A DNA stretch of 64,000 nucleotides from Mucilaginibacter cryoferens (GCF_014205845.1 NZ_JACHCR010000012.1:1-64000), one strand, 5' to 3'; shown: positions 47,558 to 56,552, counted from the first letter of the stretch. Program-made: numbers and translations. The notes: a model not told the origin generated them from the letters alone.

Positions 47558-47654
47558 CCCGTGAAGGAGTGTCAAAAGACTACTCTCGGCAAGCGACGCA
47601 TGAAAATCGAAAAAGACAATAAAAAAATTAGTACAGCGAATTATAATAAACATA

Positions 47655-47966
47655 ATGGAACAGTTAAGAATTTATACCCTTGCTGACAAGGAAACAGCAG
47701 CACATTATTTTAAAGACCATTGGTCAAAGCACAGGGTAAACCTGCCTAAGTTTGGCTTTGAAGTTAAAGGAGTTTGGATCGGAAACACACCCGGGGTAGC
47801 AAACCAGGTTGTGGCTCTTGTATCTTTTCCGGACAATGCTGACGTAGAGGGAATGACAGAACGCTATATGAAAAGCCCTGAATTTGCCGACGACACCGCG
47901 GGATTTGATAGAAACAAAATCATCGAGGTAGAGACCAAAATATTAAGGTCGGCAAATCTGGCCTGA
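47655..47966 (+). CDS. NIPSNAP-like dimeric alpha-beta barrel protein
   Basis: A 103-residue protein beginning MEQLRIYTLADKETAAHYF with WSKHRVNLPKFGFEVKGVWIG, the pattern of NIPSNAP-like ferredoxin-fold proteins. Function unknown; such small barrels often bind or act on reactive small molecules. It is paired with a DUF4267 gene here and again at 54111-54954. Confidence 0.75.
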   Translation: MEQLRIYTLADKETAAHYFKDHWSKHRVNLPKFGFEVKGVWIGNTPGVANQVVALVSFPDNADVEGMTERYMKSPEFADDTAGFDRNKIIEVETKILRSANLA

Positions 47967-48153
47967 AACGTTTTTTCCACTGACTACTAAGGCTCTGGGC
48001 TTCAATGAAACTTAGAGTCATCAATTAGGGTTTGAAAATCCGCAAATATGGTATTGTGCAGATTGATTCATTGATACAGCTACGATTTTCGGGGATATGG
48101 ATAACTGGGCTTAGCCGGTAACCCTGACCTTTGCACAAACAAAGGAAAAGAAA

Positions 48154-48954
48154 ATGAAAGTAACAATAATTACAGGGGCTTCAAGCGGGATAGGCGAGGC
48201 ATTTGCAAAAAGACTTGCCGGCGAAAATCATAACTTACTGCTCATAGCCCGTTCGGAAACCAAGTTAAAAACCATATGTGAAGAGTTAAAACAGTTGTAC
48301 AAAATAGAAGCCCAGTATATAGCTATAGATTTATCTCAACCCGGCGCTGATGAACAAGTATTCAAGGAAACTCAAAAACGTAATTTACAGGTGAATTGGC
48401 TTATCAATAATGCCGGCATCGGTTCGGCGGGAGATTTTGTTAAACTTGACCTGCAAAGTGAATTTAACCTTATCCAGCTAAACATTGCAACTTTGGTAGG
48501 TTTGACCCAGCGCTATCTTAAAATAATGAGAGAGGACAATGGCGGAACAATAATTAATGTCGGTTCTGTTGCAAGTTTTACACCCACGCCTTTCCAGGCG
48601 ACTTACGCTGCATCCAAAGCTTTTGTCCGTTCATTTACCGAAGCAATTATCGCAGAAAACCTTCCTTATAAAATTCGGTTCCTGTTGGTATGTCCCGGAT
48701 TAACGGAATCCAAATTTTTTGAAAACGGAAGCATGTCCGAACAAGATAAACAGACACTTTCACATGGTTTTAAATTCCAAACACCTGAGGATGTTGTTAA
48801 TGAAGCCATGGTAGGTCTCCATAAAGGCAAAACGAAAGTGATTTCAGGATTCAGAAACAGGCTATTAGTTGCCGCATTGTACTTTTTCCCAAATGCGATG
48901 ATTGTTAAAATGGGTGCCAAAGGATTCAGACCAAACTTTCAGCCAATCGAATGA
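48154..48954 (+). CDS. Short-chain dehydrogenase/reductase
   Basis: A 266-residue SDR with TGASSGIGEAFAKRL, NNAGIGSAGDF, catalytic Ser in NVGSVASFTPTP and YAASKAF. It belongs to the DltE/17-beta-HSD-like type with a hydrophobic C terminus. It lies between the NIPSNAP-like gene and an AraC regulator on the same strand. Substrate unknown. Confidence 0.93.
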   Translation: MKVTIITGASSGIGEAFAKRLAGENHNLLLIARSETKLKTICEELKQLYKIEAQYIAIDLSQPGADEQVFKETQKRNLQVNWLINNAGIGSAGDFVKLDLQSEFNLIQLNIATLVGLTQRYLKIMREDNGGTIINVGSVASFTPTPFQATYAASKAFVRSFTEAIIAENLPYKIRFLLVCPGLTESKFFENGSMSEQDKQTLSHGFKFQTPEDVVNEAMVGLHKGKTKVISGFRNRLLVAALYFFPNAMIVKMGAKGFRPNFQPIE

Positions 48955-49008
48955 GGTTTAGATTAGGCTTATCCGTAAATTTATCATTATGAGTGCTAAT
49001 GCTATATC

Positions 49009-49908
49009 ATGCTGACTATAAATACGATATCAGAACAACACGAGTTATTGCGCTTAGAAAGGCCGGATCATCCTTTAATCAGCATCGTCGAATTTGACGC
49101 AATAGCTATGGAAGCCAGATCGGCACCCGTCAGTTTCATCAATAAGTTTTATACGATTACCTTGAAGGCCCGATGCATTTCTAATGAAAAATATGGCCGG
49201 AATGCGCATGATTTTAACCAGGGCCTGATGAATTTTTGTGCCCCGGACATTAAACGCGTATTGGAGCCAAATGACAATTTGCCGGAAAAAGGCTGGATGC
49301 TAAGTATGCATCCGGACTTTCTAATTGGCCATTCTTTACACCAGCGGATCATTGCGCATGGTTTTTTTCATTATGAAGTAAATGAAGCGTTACACTTATC
49401 ACCCAAAGAAGAGCAGATCATAGAGCGGCTGCTCGACAATATCAGGCAGGAATATCTGTCAATTATTGATCCTTATAGCCAGGATATCATCCTGTCACAG
49501 GTGGAAACGCTGCTCAATTATGCAAACAGATTCTACAACAGACAATTCATTACGCGTAAAAGCATCAACAGCGACCTGCTGATGAAGCTCGATTTAGTAT
49601 TAGATAAATATCTTGAAGACAATGCTTTGATATTAAATGGGCAGCCTTCCGTAAAATTAATTTCGGAGCAAATGAATATTTCACCCAATTATCTGAGCGA
49701 CTTGTTGAGAAATATGACCGGACAAAACACCCAACAGCATATTCAAAACAGGTTAATAAAAAAGGCTAAGCATTTTTTATTAACTACCGATTTATCTGTA
49801 AGCGAAGTTGCCTATAAACTTGGTTTTGAACATACACAGTCTTTTAACAAATTATTCAAAAACAAGACAAAAACGTCCCCACTCAAATTTAAACATTCAT
49901 TTAACTGA
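49009..49908 (+). CDS. AraC-family transcriptional regulator
   Basis: A 299-residue regulator with an N-terminal sensing domain and a C-terminal AraC domain showing ISEQMNISPNYLSDLLRNMTG and VSEVAYKLGFEHTQSFNKLF. It follows the SDR gene by 54 bases and probably controls it or the upstream genes. Confidence 0.94.
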   Translation: MLTINTISEQHELLRLERPDHPLISIVEFDAIAMEARSAPVSFINKFYTITLKARCISNEKYGRNAHDFNQGLMNFCAPDIKRVLEPNDNLPEKGWMLSMHPDFLIGHSLHQRIIAHGFFHYEVNEALHLSPKEEQIIERLLDNIRQEYLSIIDPYSQDIILSQVETLLNYANRFYNRQFITRKSINSDLLMKLDLVLDKYLEDNALILNGQPSVKLISEQMNISPNYLSDLLRNMTGQNTQQHIQNRLIKKAKHFLLTTDLSVSEVAYKLGFEHTQSFNKLFKNKTKTSPLKFKHSFN

Positions 49909-50157
49909 ATTCTTTCACATTACGACGAAATCCTCCGCTAATTTAATCCTGATAATGTTTCTGTCTATATCCAGTCGTCACACAAGCTGAGATAAAATCA
50001 ATAGTGATAACAAGTAATTGGGGATTAAACAGGCGCATGAAATTAGATGTGTTTTTGGATCAGAAAAACATCGTATAAGTCAACCAGATATTTATCAATA
50101 CCTATGCTGAAATAGAATTGGCTTCGAATTCTATTGCTCAAAAAATTATTGCAACCT

Positions 50158-51180
50158 TTAACGAAGATTGGGCTTAACGCTTCTGCCGATTAATGCTATT
50201 GATTCCATCAACTTTTCATTTGGTAAAGCAGCATTATCCATCTGGAAGGTTATTCGTGAAATTCCACCCAATGCATTGCTATGATGCTCGATTTTTTCAG
50301 CTACCTGTTCCGGACTTCCCAATAATAATGCTCCCTTACTTCCTGTAAGTTCTTTAAATTGTGCTTTTGTCATGGGTGCCCAACCTCGTTCTTTTCCAAA
50401 TTTTGTCATGATTTGTGCAAATCCTGGATAATAATCCTGCGTTGCCTTTTCGCTTGTTGAAGCAACATATCCTGGTGAATGTATACCTACCTTTAAGCGA
50501 TCCAGTGAAAAGCCGGCTTTTAATCCAGCTTCCTTATACAAATCAACCAAAGGTCGGAACCGCTCTGTATAACCTCCAATAATAGCGATCATTAAAGGAA
50601 GTCCAAGTGTTCCTGCTCTGACAAAGGATGCTGCAGTCCCACCTACACCAAGCCACACTGGCAACAGGTTCTGGACCGGCCTCGGATAAATCTGCTGATC
50701 AATAAGCGCAGGACGGAATTTGCCTGACCAGTTGACTGTTTCTGTCGCTCTTATCTGCAAGAGCAGAGCTAGTTTTTCGCTAAAGAGGCTATCATAATCA
50801 TTCAAATTAAATCCAAATAGCGGGAATGCGTCAACGGAAGAACCTCTGCCCACTATAATTTCGGCTCTGCCGTTGGAAATTAGATCAAGCGTTGCAAAAT
50901 CTTGAAATACCCTCACCGGATCAGCGGTGCTAAGGACAGTTACTGCACTGGTAAGACGGATGTTTTTGGTCCGGCTGGCCGCAGCTGCTAAAATTATTGT
51001 CGGGGCGGAATCGAGAAATTCTTTCCGGTGGTGTTCGCCTATTCCAAAAACGTCAAGACCCATCTGATCTGCATGTTCGATCCGTTCGAGCAGTTGAGAG
51101 ATAGCCATGTGCGGAGTTGTATATATTGAAGGATCATCAGTTAAATTCAGGGATGAGAAGCTATCAATACCAATTTCCAT
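50158..51180 (-). CDS. LLM-class flavin-dependent oxidoreductase
   Basis: A 340-residue bacterial luciferase-like TIM-barrel protein. Characteristic parts are DPSIYTTPHMAISQLLERIE, DVFGIGEHHRKEF, RLTSAVTVLSTADPVRVFQD, GRAEIIVGRGSSVDAFPLFG and the C-terminal GSPEQVAEKIEHH. Uses reduced FMN or F420-like flavin; substrate unknown. It is downstream of the DoxX gene by 25 bases and divergent from an HxlR regulator. Confidence 0.94.
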   Translation of the reverse strand: MEIGIDSFSSLNLTDDPSIYTTPHMAISQLLERIEHADQMGLDVFGIGEHHRKEFLDSAPTIILAAAASRTKNIRLTSAVTVLSTADPVRVFQDFATLDLISNGRAEIIVGRGSSVDAFPLFGFNLNDYDSLFSEKLALLLQIRATETVNWSGKFRPALIDQQIYPRPVQNLLPVWLGVGGTAASFVRAGTLGLPLMIAIIGGYTERFRPLVDLYKEAGLKAGFSLDRLKVGIHSPGYVASTSEKATQDYYPGFAQIMTKFGKERGWAPMTKAQFKELTGSKGALLLGSPEQVAEKIEHHSNALGGISRITFQMDNAALPNEKLMESIALIGRSVKPNLR

Positions 51181-51205
51181 ATTGCCTTATCTAATTGCTG
51201 AATGA

Positions 51206-51595
51206 TTATGATAAATTATTTGTTTTGCTGCCCTTAATCCAGATTCGTTGTGTCAACTCAGGAAAACGAATAATGCATGTTATCCATATAACGGCTTCGA
51301 TAGCAATGGGAAAGGCAGTAGATAGATGATGTTCTAAATGAGTGGCAATTGCTCCTCCAAAATAAGCGACTAGTAATAGGGCTCCTAAAATTCCTGTTCT
51401 GGTATATAAGAATAGTACTACTGATAGAATCTCAATCATACCGAGCAAAGAATATACTCCAGCTGATAGTCCAAATGAAGCGCCCATCTGTAAGGCTTGC
51501 TCGTTTCCTGAAATTTTTTGAAATGCTGATGCGCATAGTATCAAAGCAATAAGGCCGCTCAAAACCCAACCAACAATTTTTTTAACTTTATCCAT
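51206..51595 (-). CDS. DoxX-family membrane protein
   Basis: A 129-residue protein with four hydrophobic segments (VGWVLSGLIALILCASAFQKI, YSLLGMIEILSVVLFLY, GALLLVAYFGGAIATHL, AIEAVIWITCII). DoxX relatives are found with redox enzymes and regulators of electrophile stress. It forms an operon with the LLM oxidoreductase and faces HxlR. Confidence 0.88.
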   Translation of the reverse strand: MDKVKKIVGWVLSGLIALILCASAFQKISGNEQALQMGASFGLSAGVYSLLGMIEILSVVLFLYTRTGILGALLLVAYFGGAIATHLEHHLSTAFPIAIEAVIWITCIIRFPELTQRIWIKGSKTNNLS

Positions 51596-51647
51596 TGTTT
51601 TACTTTTTTAAATGAAGTGTAAAGGTTAAATTTTTATACGGTACATT

Positions 51648-51678
51648 TGTAACTGATTACATAAAGGTAACTAGTTAC
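51648..51678. promoter_or_regulatory. Twin palindromic operator for HxlR-type regulator
   Basis: GTAACTGATTAC (51649-51660) and the perfect palindrome GTAACTAGTTAC (51667-51678) have centres 18 bp apart in the divergent region between the DoxX gene and the HxlR gene. Two half-palindromic GTAAC sites on one face of the helix fit a dimeric winged-helix repressor controlling both directions. Confidence 0.65.
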
Positions 51679-51690
51679 ACATAGGATAGT

Positions 51691-52035
51691 ATGAAAAATA
51701 AAGTAGATAAACCCTGTCAACGTGTGCATTCAGCTATTCAAGATACCTTATATGTTGTTAACGGTAAATGGAAACTGGTCATCCTTTCAATTTTAGTTAA
51801 CAACGGCAAAAGACGATTTGGGGAACTTGCAAGAGAGTCCGGCATTTCTCCCAGAATATTGTCGAAGGAACTACACGAACTTGAAATTAATCAGTTGGTC
51901 AGCCGAAAAGTTTGCGATACCAAACCAGTTACTGTGGAATATTCTTCTACATCTTATGCCGAAACGCTTGGAGAAGTAATTGATGCTATGAATCGTTGGG
52001 GCGAAAATCACAGGAAAAAAATTGGAAGCGTTTAA
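51691..52035 (+). CDS. HxlR-family transcriptional regulator
   Basis: A 114-residue winged-helix protein: NGKWKLVILSILVNNGKRRF, ISPRILSKELHELE and CDTKPVTVEYSSTSYAETL. It has Cys at position 9, as in redox-sensing members of this family (HypR, QorR), and another near 88. It lies just downstream of two GTAAC palindromes and divergent to the DoxX/LLM operon, which it probably represses until an electrophile reacts with the Cys. Confidence 0.94.
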   Translation: MKNKVDKPCQRVHSAIQDTLYVVNGKWKLVILSILVNNGKRRFGELARESGISPRILSKELHELEINQLVSRKVCDTKPVTVEYSSTSYAETLGEVIDAMNRWGENHRKKIGSV

Positions 52036-52269
52036 TATGGTTTTAATTAATCAGATCTAAATTGGATATTCCGGAAGAACTGACCAAGCTTACTGTACAT
52101 GTATAGCGTTGATTTGTGTCATCACTTTAGAAGAATGGCATTTAATAATCAATGAATTGATCGGCAGCTTTTATCTATATTCATGGCAAGCCGAGGAACA
52201 ATTAATGCTAATTTATCTATTTTTGCGAAGCGTATATATAAGTGTTGGCAACCTAAAGCAATTTCCTAA

Positions 52270-52848
52270 ATGATAGATAGCTTATTTAATAGCATACAAA
52301 AGGTGATTACGCTAAGTCCGGCGGAGATAGATACCGTGAAATCATTGTTTAAGGAAAAGATTTACAAAAAGGGTGACTTTTTTTTAGAAGAAGGGCGAAT
52401 TTGTAAACATGTAGGATATGTGGCAAAAGGATTAATGCGGTTCTATATTAATCAGGATGGGGAGGAAAAGATCTATGACTTTTCCCAGGAAAACGAATTT
52501 GTATGCAACTATGAAAGTTTTCTCCCACAGGTTCCTTCTTTGAAAAACATCCAGGCATTAGAGGACAGTACGGTCTTTGTTATTTCGCACGCTGACCTGC
52601 AACTATTTTATGCCAAAGTAGAGGGAGGGGAACGTTTTGGCAGGGTCGCCATTGAATCGGTATTCGTGAAAATGTTGCAGGATATCAGTGCCTTATATGC
52701 CGAAACTCCTGAATTGCGTTACGAGCGGTTCTTAAAAAACCATGCTGATTTGCAGCAACGGATCTCCCAATACCACATTGCTTCTTTTGTCGGGGTAAAA
52801 CCGCAATCACTCAGCCGTATCCGGAAAAGAATTTTTACCCAGTTCTGA
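52270..52848 (+). CDS. Crp/Fnr-family transcriptional regulator
   Basis: A 192-residue paralogue of the protein at 46168: beta-roll sensor domain (about 20-120, YKKGDFFLEEGRICKHVGYV, KIYDFSQENEFVCNYESF) and C-terminal helix-turn-helix (ISQYHIASFVGVKPQSLSRIRKRI). A GTTAACCCAGGTGCAT motif starts four bases after its stop codon, before the NmrA-like gene. I infer that it recognises this motif. Confidence 0.93.
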   Translation: MIDSLFNSIQKVITLSPAEIDTVKSLFKEKIYKKGDFFLEEGRICKHVGYVAKGLMRFYINQDGEEKIYDFSQENEFVCNYESFLPQVPSLKNIQALEDSTVFVISHADLQLFYAKVEGGERFGRVAIESVFVKMLQDISALYAETPELRYERFLKNHADLQQRISQYHIASFVGVKPQSLSRIRKRIFTQF

Positions 52849-52851
52849 TTA

Positions 52852-52896
52852 GTTAACCCAGGTGCATTATTAGGGGACTTATTTCATTGAATTTTG
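52852..52896 (+). promoter_or_regulatory. Crp-type site and promoter of NmrA-like gene
   Basis: GTTAACCCAGGTGCAT (52852-52867) lies 21 bases before GAATTTTG (52889-52896), close to the -7 consensus TAnnTTTG. The spacing is exactly that seen at 47071 and 54042. The ATG follows at 52924. Confidence 0.65.
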
Positions 52897-52923
52897 CTTT
52901 ATCATTAAACAAAAAGCAAAAAA

Positions 52924-53799
52924 ATGATTTTAGTAACAGGCGCAACAGGACATTTTGGAAAGTCAACCATTGATTTTCTACTAAAAAAAGGCATTTCTTC
53001 AACCAACATCGTTGCATTGGTAAGGGACGAAGCAAAAGCCGGAGATTTAAAAGCAAAAGGTATTACGATCAGAACCGGGGATTACCATAATTACGATTCT
53101 TTGATCAATGCATTTGAAGGGATCAACAAATTATTGTTAGTGTCGAGTTCTGATATTACCGATCGTACCCGGCAGCAACAGAATGTGGTATCGGCAGCGA
53201 AAGAAGCTGGCGTGAAACACATTTTGTACACCAGTACGGAACGCAAAAATGAGACGGCGACATCGCCTATTCATTTTGTTACCGGTTCACATATCGAAAC
53301 GGAAAATATCATCAAAGCAAGCGGCATTCCCTATACCATTTTCAGGAACAACCTGTACCTGGATATGCTGCCTATCTTTTTCGGTCAGCAGGTATTAGAA
53401 AAAGGTGTGTTTTTGCCAACAGGAGAAACCAGCGCTGCATTTTCAACCCGGGATGATATGGCAGAAGCCGCCGCTAATGTATTAATTAGTGACGGGCACG
53501 AAAACAAAGACTACGGCATCAGTAATACGGAAAATGTATCCGTTCCGGAAATTGTAAAGAGTTTGGGTGAAGTTGTAGGGAAAGAGATCGGTTACGTAAG
53601 CCCGACTTCGGAATTGTTCATCGAAACGATGACCAAGGCAGGAGTGCCTGAACAATTTGTAGGAATGTTCGCCGGCTTCTCAGAAGCGATTAGGCAGGGC
53701 GAATTTGAGACATTCAATACTGACCTGGAAATGCTCTTAGGTAGAAAGCCAGTGTCAGCAAAGGAATTTTTGACAGGGTTTTACGCTCCTAAAAATTAA
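52924..53799 (+). CDS. NmrA/QOR2-like NAD(P)-binding oxidoreductase
   Basis: A 291-residue atypical SDR with the N-terminal MILVTGATGHFGKSTIDFLL cofactor motif, TSTERKNETATSPIHFVTGSH, and YTIFRNNLYLDMLPIF. It resembles E. coli YtfG/QOR2 quinone oxidoreductases. It is separated from the Crp-type regulator by a motif-bearing promoter and followed by a terminator. A quinone or related electrophile substrate is likely. Confidence 0.9.
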   Translation: MILVTGATGHFGKSTIDFLLKKGISSTNIVALVRDEAKAGDLKAKGITIRTGDYHNYDSLINAFEGINKLLLVSSSDITDRTRQQQNVVSAAKEAGVKHILYTSTERKNETATSPIHFVTGSHIETENIIKASGIPYTIFRNNLYLDMLPIFFGQQVLEKGVFLPTGETSAAFSTRDDMAEAAANVLISDGHENKDYGISNTENVSVPEIVKSLGEVVGKEIGYVSPTSELFIETMTKAGVPEQFVGMFAGFSEAIRQGEFETFNTDLEMLLGRKPVSAKEFLTGFYAPKN

Positions 53800-53820
53800 A
53801 GATAATTTAATTTAAGCATC

Positions 53821-53855
53821 AATAGCGGCAACCAAATGTTGTCGCTATTTTTTTT
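53821..53855 (+). terminator. Intrinsic terminator after NmrA-like gene
   Basis: A 12-bp stem, AATAGCGGCAAC (53821-53832) with GTTGTCGCTATT (53838-53849), one G-U pair, loop CAAAT, followed by a run of T. Confidence 0.88.
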
Positions 53856-54110
53856 GTTACAAACACTAATTATAGACCTAAGCCCCATCATTCTGTACAG
53901 ATAATATTTGTATTAGGTTATTAAGACATTAATAAACAAAACCGCCTCCCGTCACTGATAGACAACGCGAATCACATGATTTGTTGGTGCAAACCCGCAA
54001 CAACAGGTTCAACCATAAAGAATTTTGCTCAAAATTGATTTGTTAACTCAGGTGCATGAACGCCCGCTGCTGCAAGGATAATTTTGTATGAACATTTAAA
54101 ACAAAATATC
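53856..54110 (+). promoter_or_regulatory. Intergenic region with Crp-type site before DUF4267 gene
   Basis: GTTAACTCAGGTGCAT (54042-54057) and, after 21 bases, TAATTTTG (54079-54086). The last 75 bases before the ATG strongly resemble those before the paralogue at 47141. The rest of the region shows nothing. Confidence 0.65.
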
Positions 54111-54527
54111 ATGACAACTAAAATCTCTTATGCAATTGCATTTGTACTGGGCCTGGGAATGATTTTCTTGGGAGCCCGCTTTTTCTTCTCTCCCGAAGTG
54201 GCAACAGCCGCATTTGGCATCCGTTTTAATTCAACCGGGGATTATTCTTTTCACCACATCAAGGGTATCAGGGACATTTTTTCCGGGATCTTGTTGTGTG
54301 CTTTGGTTCTGATGAATGAACGCCGGGCTGTTGGAGCAATGTTATTAGTGGCGACAATCATCCCGGTTTCCGATATGATTACCGTCCTCGAAAAAAGTTA
54401 TAACGGTGTGCAGCAAGCGATACCGCATATTGTAGCGACCATTATTTGTTCGGTGGTGGGCATACTGTTATTGACAACTAAAGCTCAAATACAAACTCCA
54501 ATCAAAAAAGAGGCAATATTGAACTGA
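54111..54527 (+). CDS. DUF4267-like small membrane protein
   Basis: A 138-residue paralogue of the protein at 47141, started at ATG 54111 to match it exactly (MTTKISYAIAF). It has four membrane segments and the block FHHIKGIRDIFSGILLCALV identical to its copy. Function unknown. It is followed by a NIPSNAP-like gene, as in the first copy of the module. Confidence 0.85.
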   Translation: MTTKISYAIAFVLGLGMIFLGARFFFSPEVATAAFGIRFNSTGDYSFHHIKGIRDIFSGILLCALVLMNERRAVGAMLLVATIIPVSDMITVLEKSYNGVQQAIPHIVATIICSVVGILLLTTKAQIQTPIKKEAILN

Positions 54528-54642
54528 TGAGTTAAAAACAGATGCAAAAGATAAGTTAGAAAGCCATGCATGCAAAATCCAAAAAAGAGTTTAACAAATC
54601 AATACAGAAATAAAATAATTGAACAAATTAAAAATAAACATC

Positions 54643-54954
54643 ATGGAACAATTGAGAATTTATACGCTTGCTGATAAAGAAACAGCAGAGCACTATTTCA
54701 CTGAACGCTGGTCTAAACATATCGTAAGCCTTCCAAAATTTGGTTTTGAAATCAAAGGAGTTTACATCGGCAACACACCCGAAACAGCAAACCAGGTAAC
54801 CGTGATCGTGTCCTATCCGGATAATGCTAATCCCGATGAGATGACTGAACAATACTTCAAAAGTTCGGAATTTGCTGAAAATATGGCGGGCTTTGACCGA
54901 AGTAAATTCATTAACGTAGAAACCAAAATATTAAGGTCTGCAAAACTGACTTGA
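54643..54954 (+). CDS. NIPSNAP-like dimeric alpha-beta barrel protein
   Basis: A 103-residue paralogue of the protein at 47655, started at ATG 54643 (MEQLRIYTLADKETAEHYF). KFGFEIKGVYIGNTPETANQ and the end VETKILRSAKLT are shared. Part of a duplicated two-gene module. Confidence 0.75.
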   Translation: MEQLRIYTLADKETAEHYFTERWSKHIVSLPKFGFEIKGVYIGNTPETANQVTVIVSYPDNANPDEMTEQYFKSSEFAENMAGFDRSKFINVETKILRSAKLT

Positions 54955-55187
54955 AACGTTTCTGACTGACTGCTAACGCTCTGGGTCCGCCGTAAACTTA
55001 GTGCCAATATGATTTCCTGTTAGGCTGAACCGACGAACTAACGATAGCTCTGCCACGTAAATCATTTAGGAACAATTTGCGGCAAGCCAGGTGGCTAATA
55101 ATAGATCAATAAACCGGCGGCAGCATAGCTGCCGTCGGCGATCATCAAACGGGGCGGGAGCTGATCTTTCAACTATGAGGATTAAAC

Positions 55188-55312
55188 TGGATAAACCGAA
55201 CCTGATTGACCCCAGCTGCCAATTTAGATTTGGTCACTGTAAAATCTGAAATACAGTTGATTATAGTCACAAAGTAAATTGGTGAAGAGGGGTCAACGTA
55301 ATTGTTTTTCCA
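55188..55312 (+). repeat. MITE-like inverted-repeat element
   Basis: A 125-base copy: TGGATAAACCGAACCTGATT, GACCCCAGCTGCCAATTTAG, internal ACAGTTGATTATAGTCACAA, and right end AAATTGGTGAAGAGGGGTCA then GTTTTTCCA. It is the best preserved copy of the type also seen at 14119 and 20851. It sits just upstream of the Fic operator region. Confidence 0.9.
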
Positions 55313-55315
55313 TGT

Positions 55316-55427
55316 ACATTAAAATTACTACATTTTAATGTGCACAGTATTTTTTAGCATAGCTTTAATGCCATAAATGCCATTGACCTTAAAATATTTT
55401 AATTTTAAGGTCAATAGTGTATATTTG
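55316..55427 (+). promoter_or_regulatory. Fic gene promoter with two inverted repeats
   Basis: ACATTAAAAT/ATTTTAATGT (55316-55325 and 55332-55341) and ATTGACCTTAAAAT/ATTTTAAGGTCAAT (55382-55395 and 55402-55415). Both have a 6-base spacer and share the core TTAAAAT-N6-ATTTTAA. TATATTTG (55420-55427), an exact TAnnTTTG box, ends only three bases before the ATG at 55431. The second repeat covers the interval between the -33 and -7 elements, as a repressor site would. Confidence 0.7.
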
Positions 55428-55430
55428 TTT

Positions 55431-56552
55431 ATGCCATATAAAGTGAACCCCGACCGAAACGTTCCTTGGAATACTTTACCAGAACTGCCAATTGACAAAC
55501 ACCTTTATGAAGATGTGGAAATTTACAGTCAATTGGGTAATGCCAAAGCTGCGTTAGGCCGCTTACAGGGTCGGAGTATCGTCATTCCAAACCAAGGGCT
55601 GCTTATAAACTCTATCAGTTTACAGGAAGCGAAAGCCTCCAGCGCAATAGAAAACATCTTTACAACTGATGATGAATTGTATCAGGCCTATAGTGAAGAA
55701 CAGATTAGTCAATTAAACGGCCCGTCTAAAGAAGTGCTATATTATCGTGAAGCGTTATGGGAAGGGTATACCTATTTGAATCAAGAACAGGTTTTTGATG
55801 AAAACTACTTCGTAAAAATGTATCGTATAGTCAGCCAGTTCAATGATGGTATAAGAACACCCATCGCCCAGATTGTAATCAAGGAAGGCGGCACCGGGCC
55901 AAATGCCGGTAAAGTCTCCTATACACCACCAAGAGGCAAGGGCGTGGTCGAAGCTAAGCTCCATAACCTTATCGAATTTTTGAACGATGATAAAACTTAT
56001 CAGATTGACCCTTTACTCAAAATGGCCATTGGTCATTTACAATTTGAGGCAATACACCCTTTCCGTGACGGCAACGGCCGTACCGGCAGGATCTTCAACA
56101 TTCATTACCTGACCAAAAAAGGTCTGTTGGATTATCCGATTCTCTTTTTAAGTCGCTATATCATCGACCATAAAGAGGATTATTATGCAGGACTTGCAGG
56201 CGTAACCCAGAGAGGGAGTTGGAAGAACTGGTTGTTGTATATGCTGAAAGCTGTTGAAGTTACTTCCAATATTACTTATGACAAGATCAACGACATTGTT
56301 AGTGCCAAAGATGCCATTTTAAAAGCCATCATCGAAGATACCGACATAGCACGTCCCGAATCGCTGGTCAATGCCATATTCATCCAACCTTACACAAGGG
56401 TAAAGCACCTGGTTGGCGGTAATATCTATGCGGAAAATACCGCCAGAAAATATCTTGACCAGTTAACGGATATGGGTGTTTTAGAAAAGAGAGTAATTGG
56501 AAAAGGCAACTATTACTTAAACTTGGAGCTGTACAGGATACTATCTGAATAG
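55431..56552 (+). CDS. Fic-family AMPylase-type protein with winged-helix tail
   Basis: A 373-residue protein from ATG 55431 (MPYKVNPDRNVPWNTLPELP); the frame upstream to 55377 lies inside the operator and promoter. It has an N-terminal Fic_N domain with the inhibitory helix motif SSAIEN (about 70-75), then the Fic core with HPFRDGNGRTGR (catalytic H209). The C-terminal winged-helix-like part has HLVGGNIYAENTARKYLDQL. Class II Fic proteins are self-inhibited AMP transferases or toxins. The winged helix and the inverted repeats in the promoter suggest self-regulation. The -7 box position suggests a leaderless message. Confidence 0.9.
   Translation: MPYKVNPDRNVPWNTLPELPIDKHLYEDVEIYSQLGNAKAALGRLQGRSIVIPNQGLLINSISLQEAKASSAIENIFTTDDELYQAYSEEQISQLNGPSKEVLYYREALWEGYTYLNQEQVFDENYFVKMYRIVSQFNDGIRTPIAQIVIKEGGTGPNAGKVSYTPPRGKGVVEAKLHNLIEFLNDDKTYQIDPLLKMAIGHLQFEAIHPFRDGNGRTGRIFNIHYLTKKGLLDYPILFLSRYIIDHKEDYYAGLAGVTQRGSWKNWLLYMLKAVEVTSNITYDKINDIVSAKDAILKAIIEDTDIARPESLVNAIFIQPYTRVKHLVGGNIYAENTARKYLDQLTDMGVLEKRVIGKGNYYLNLELYRILSE

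Noticed and set aside
55108..55135. GC-rich hairpin GGCAGC/GCTGCC downstream of the NIPSNAP-like gene
   Set aside because: Short stem without T-run; may be chance.
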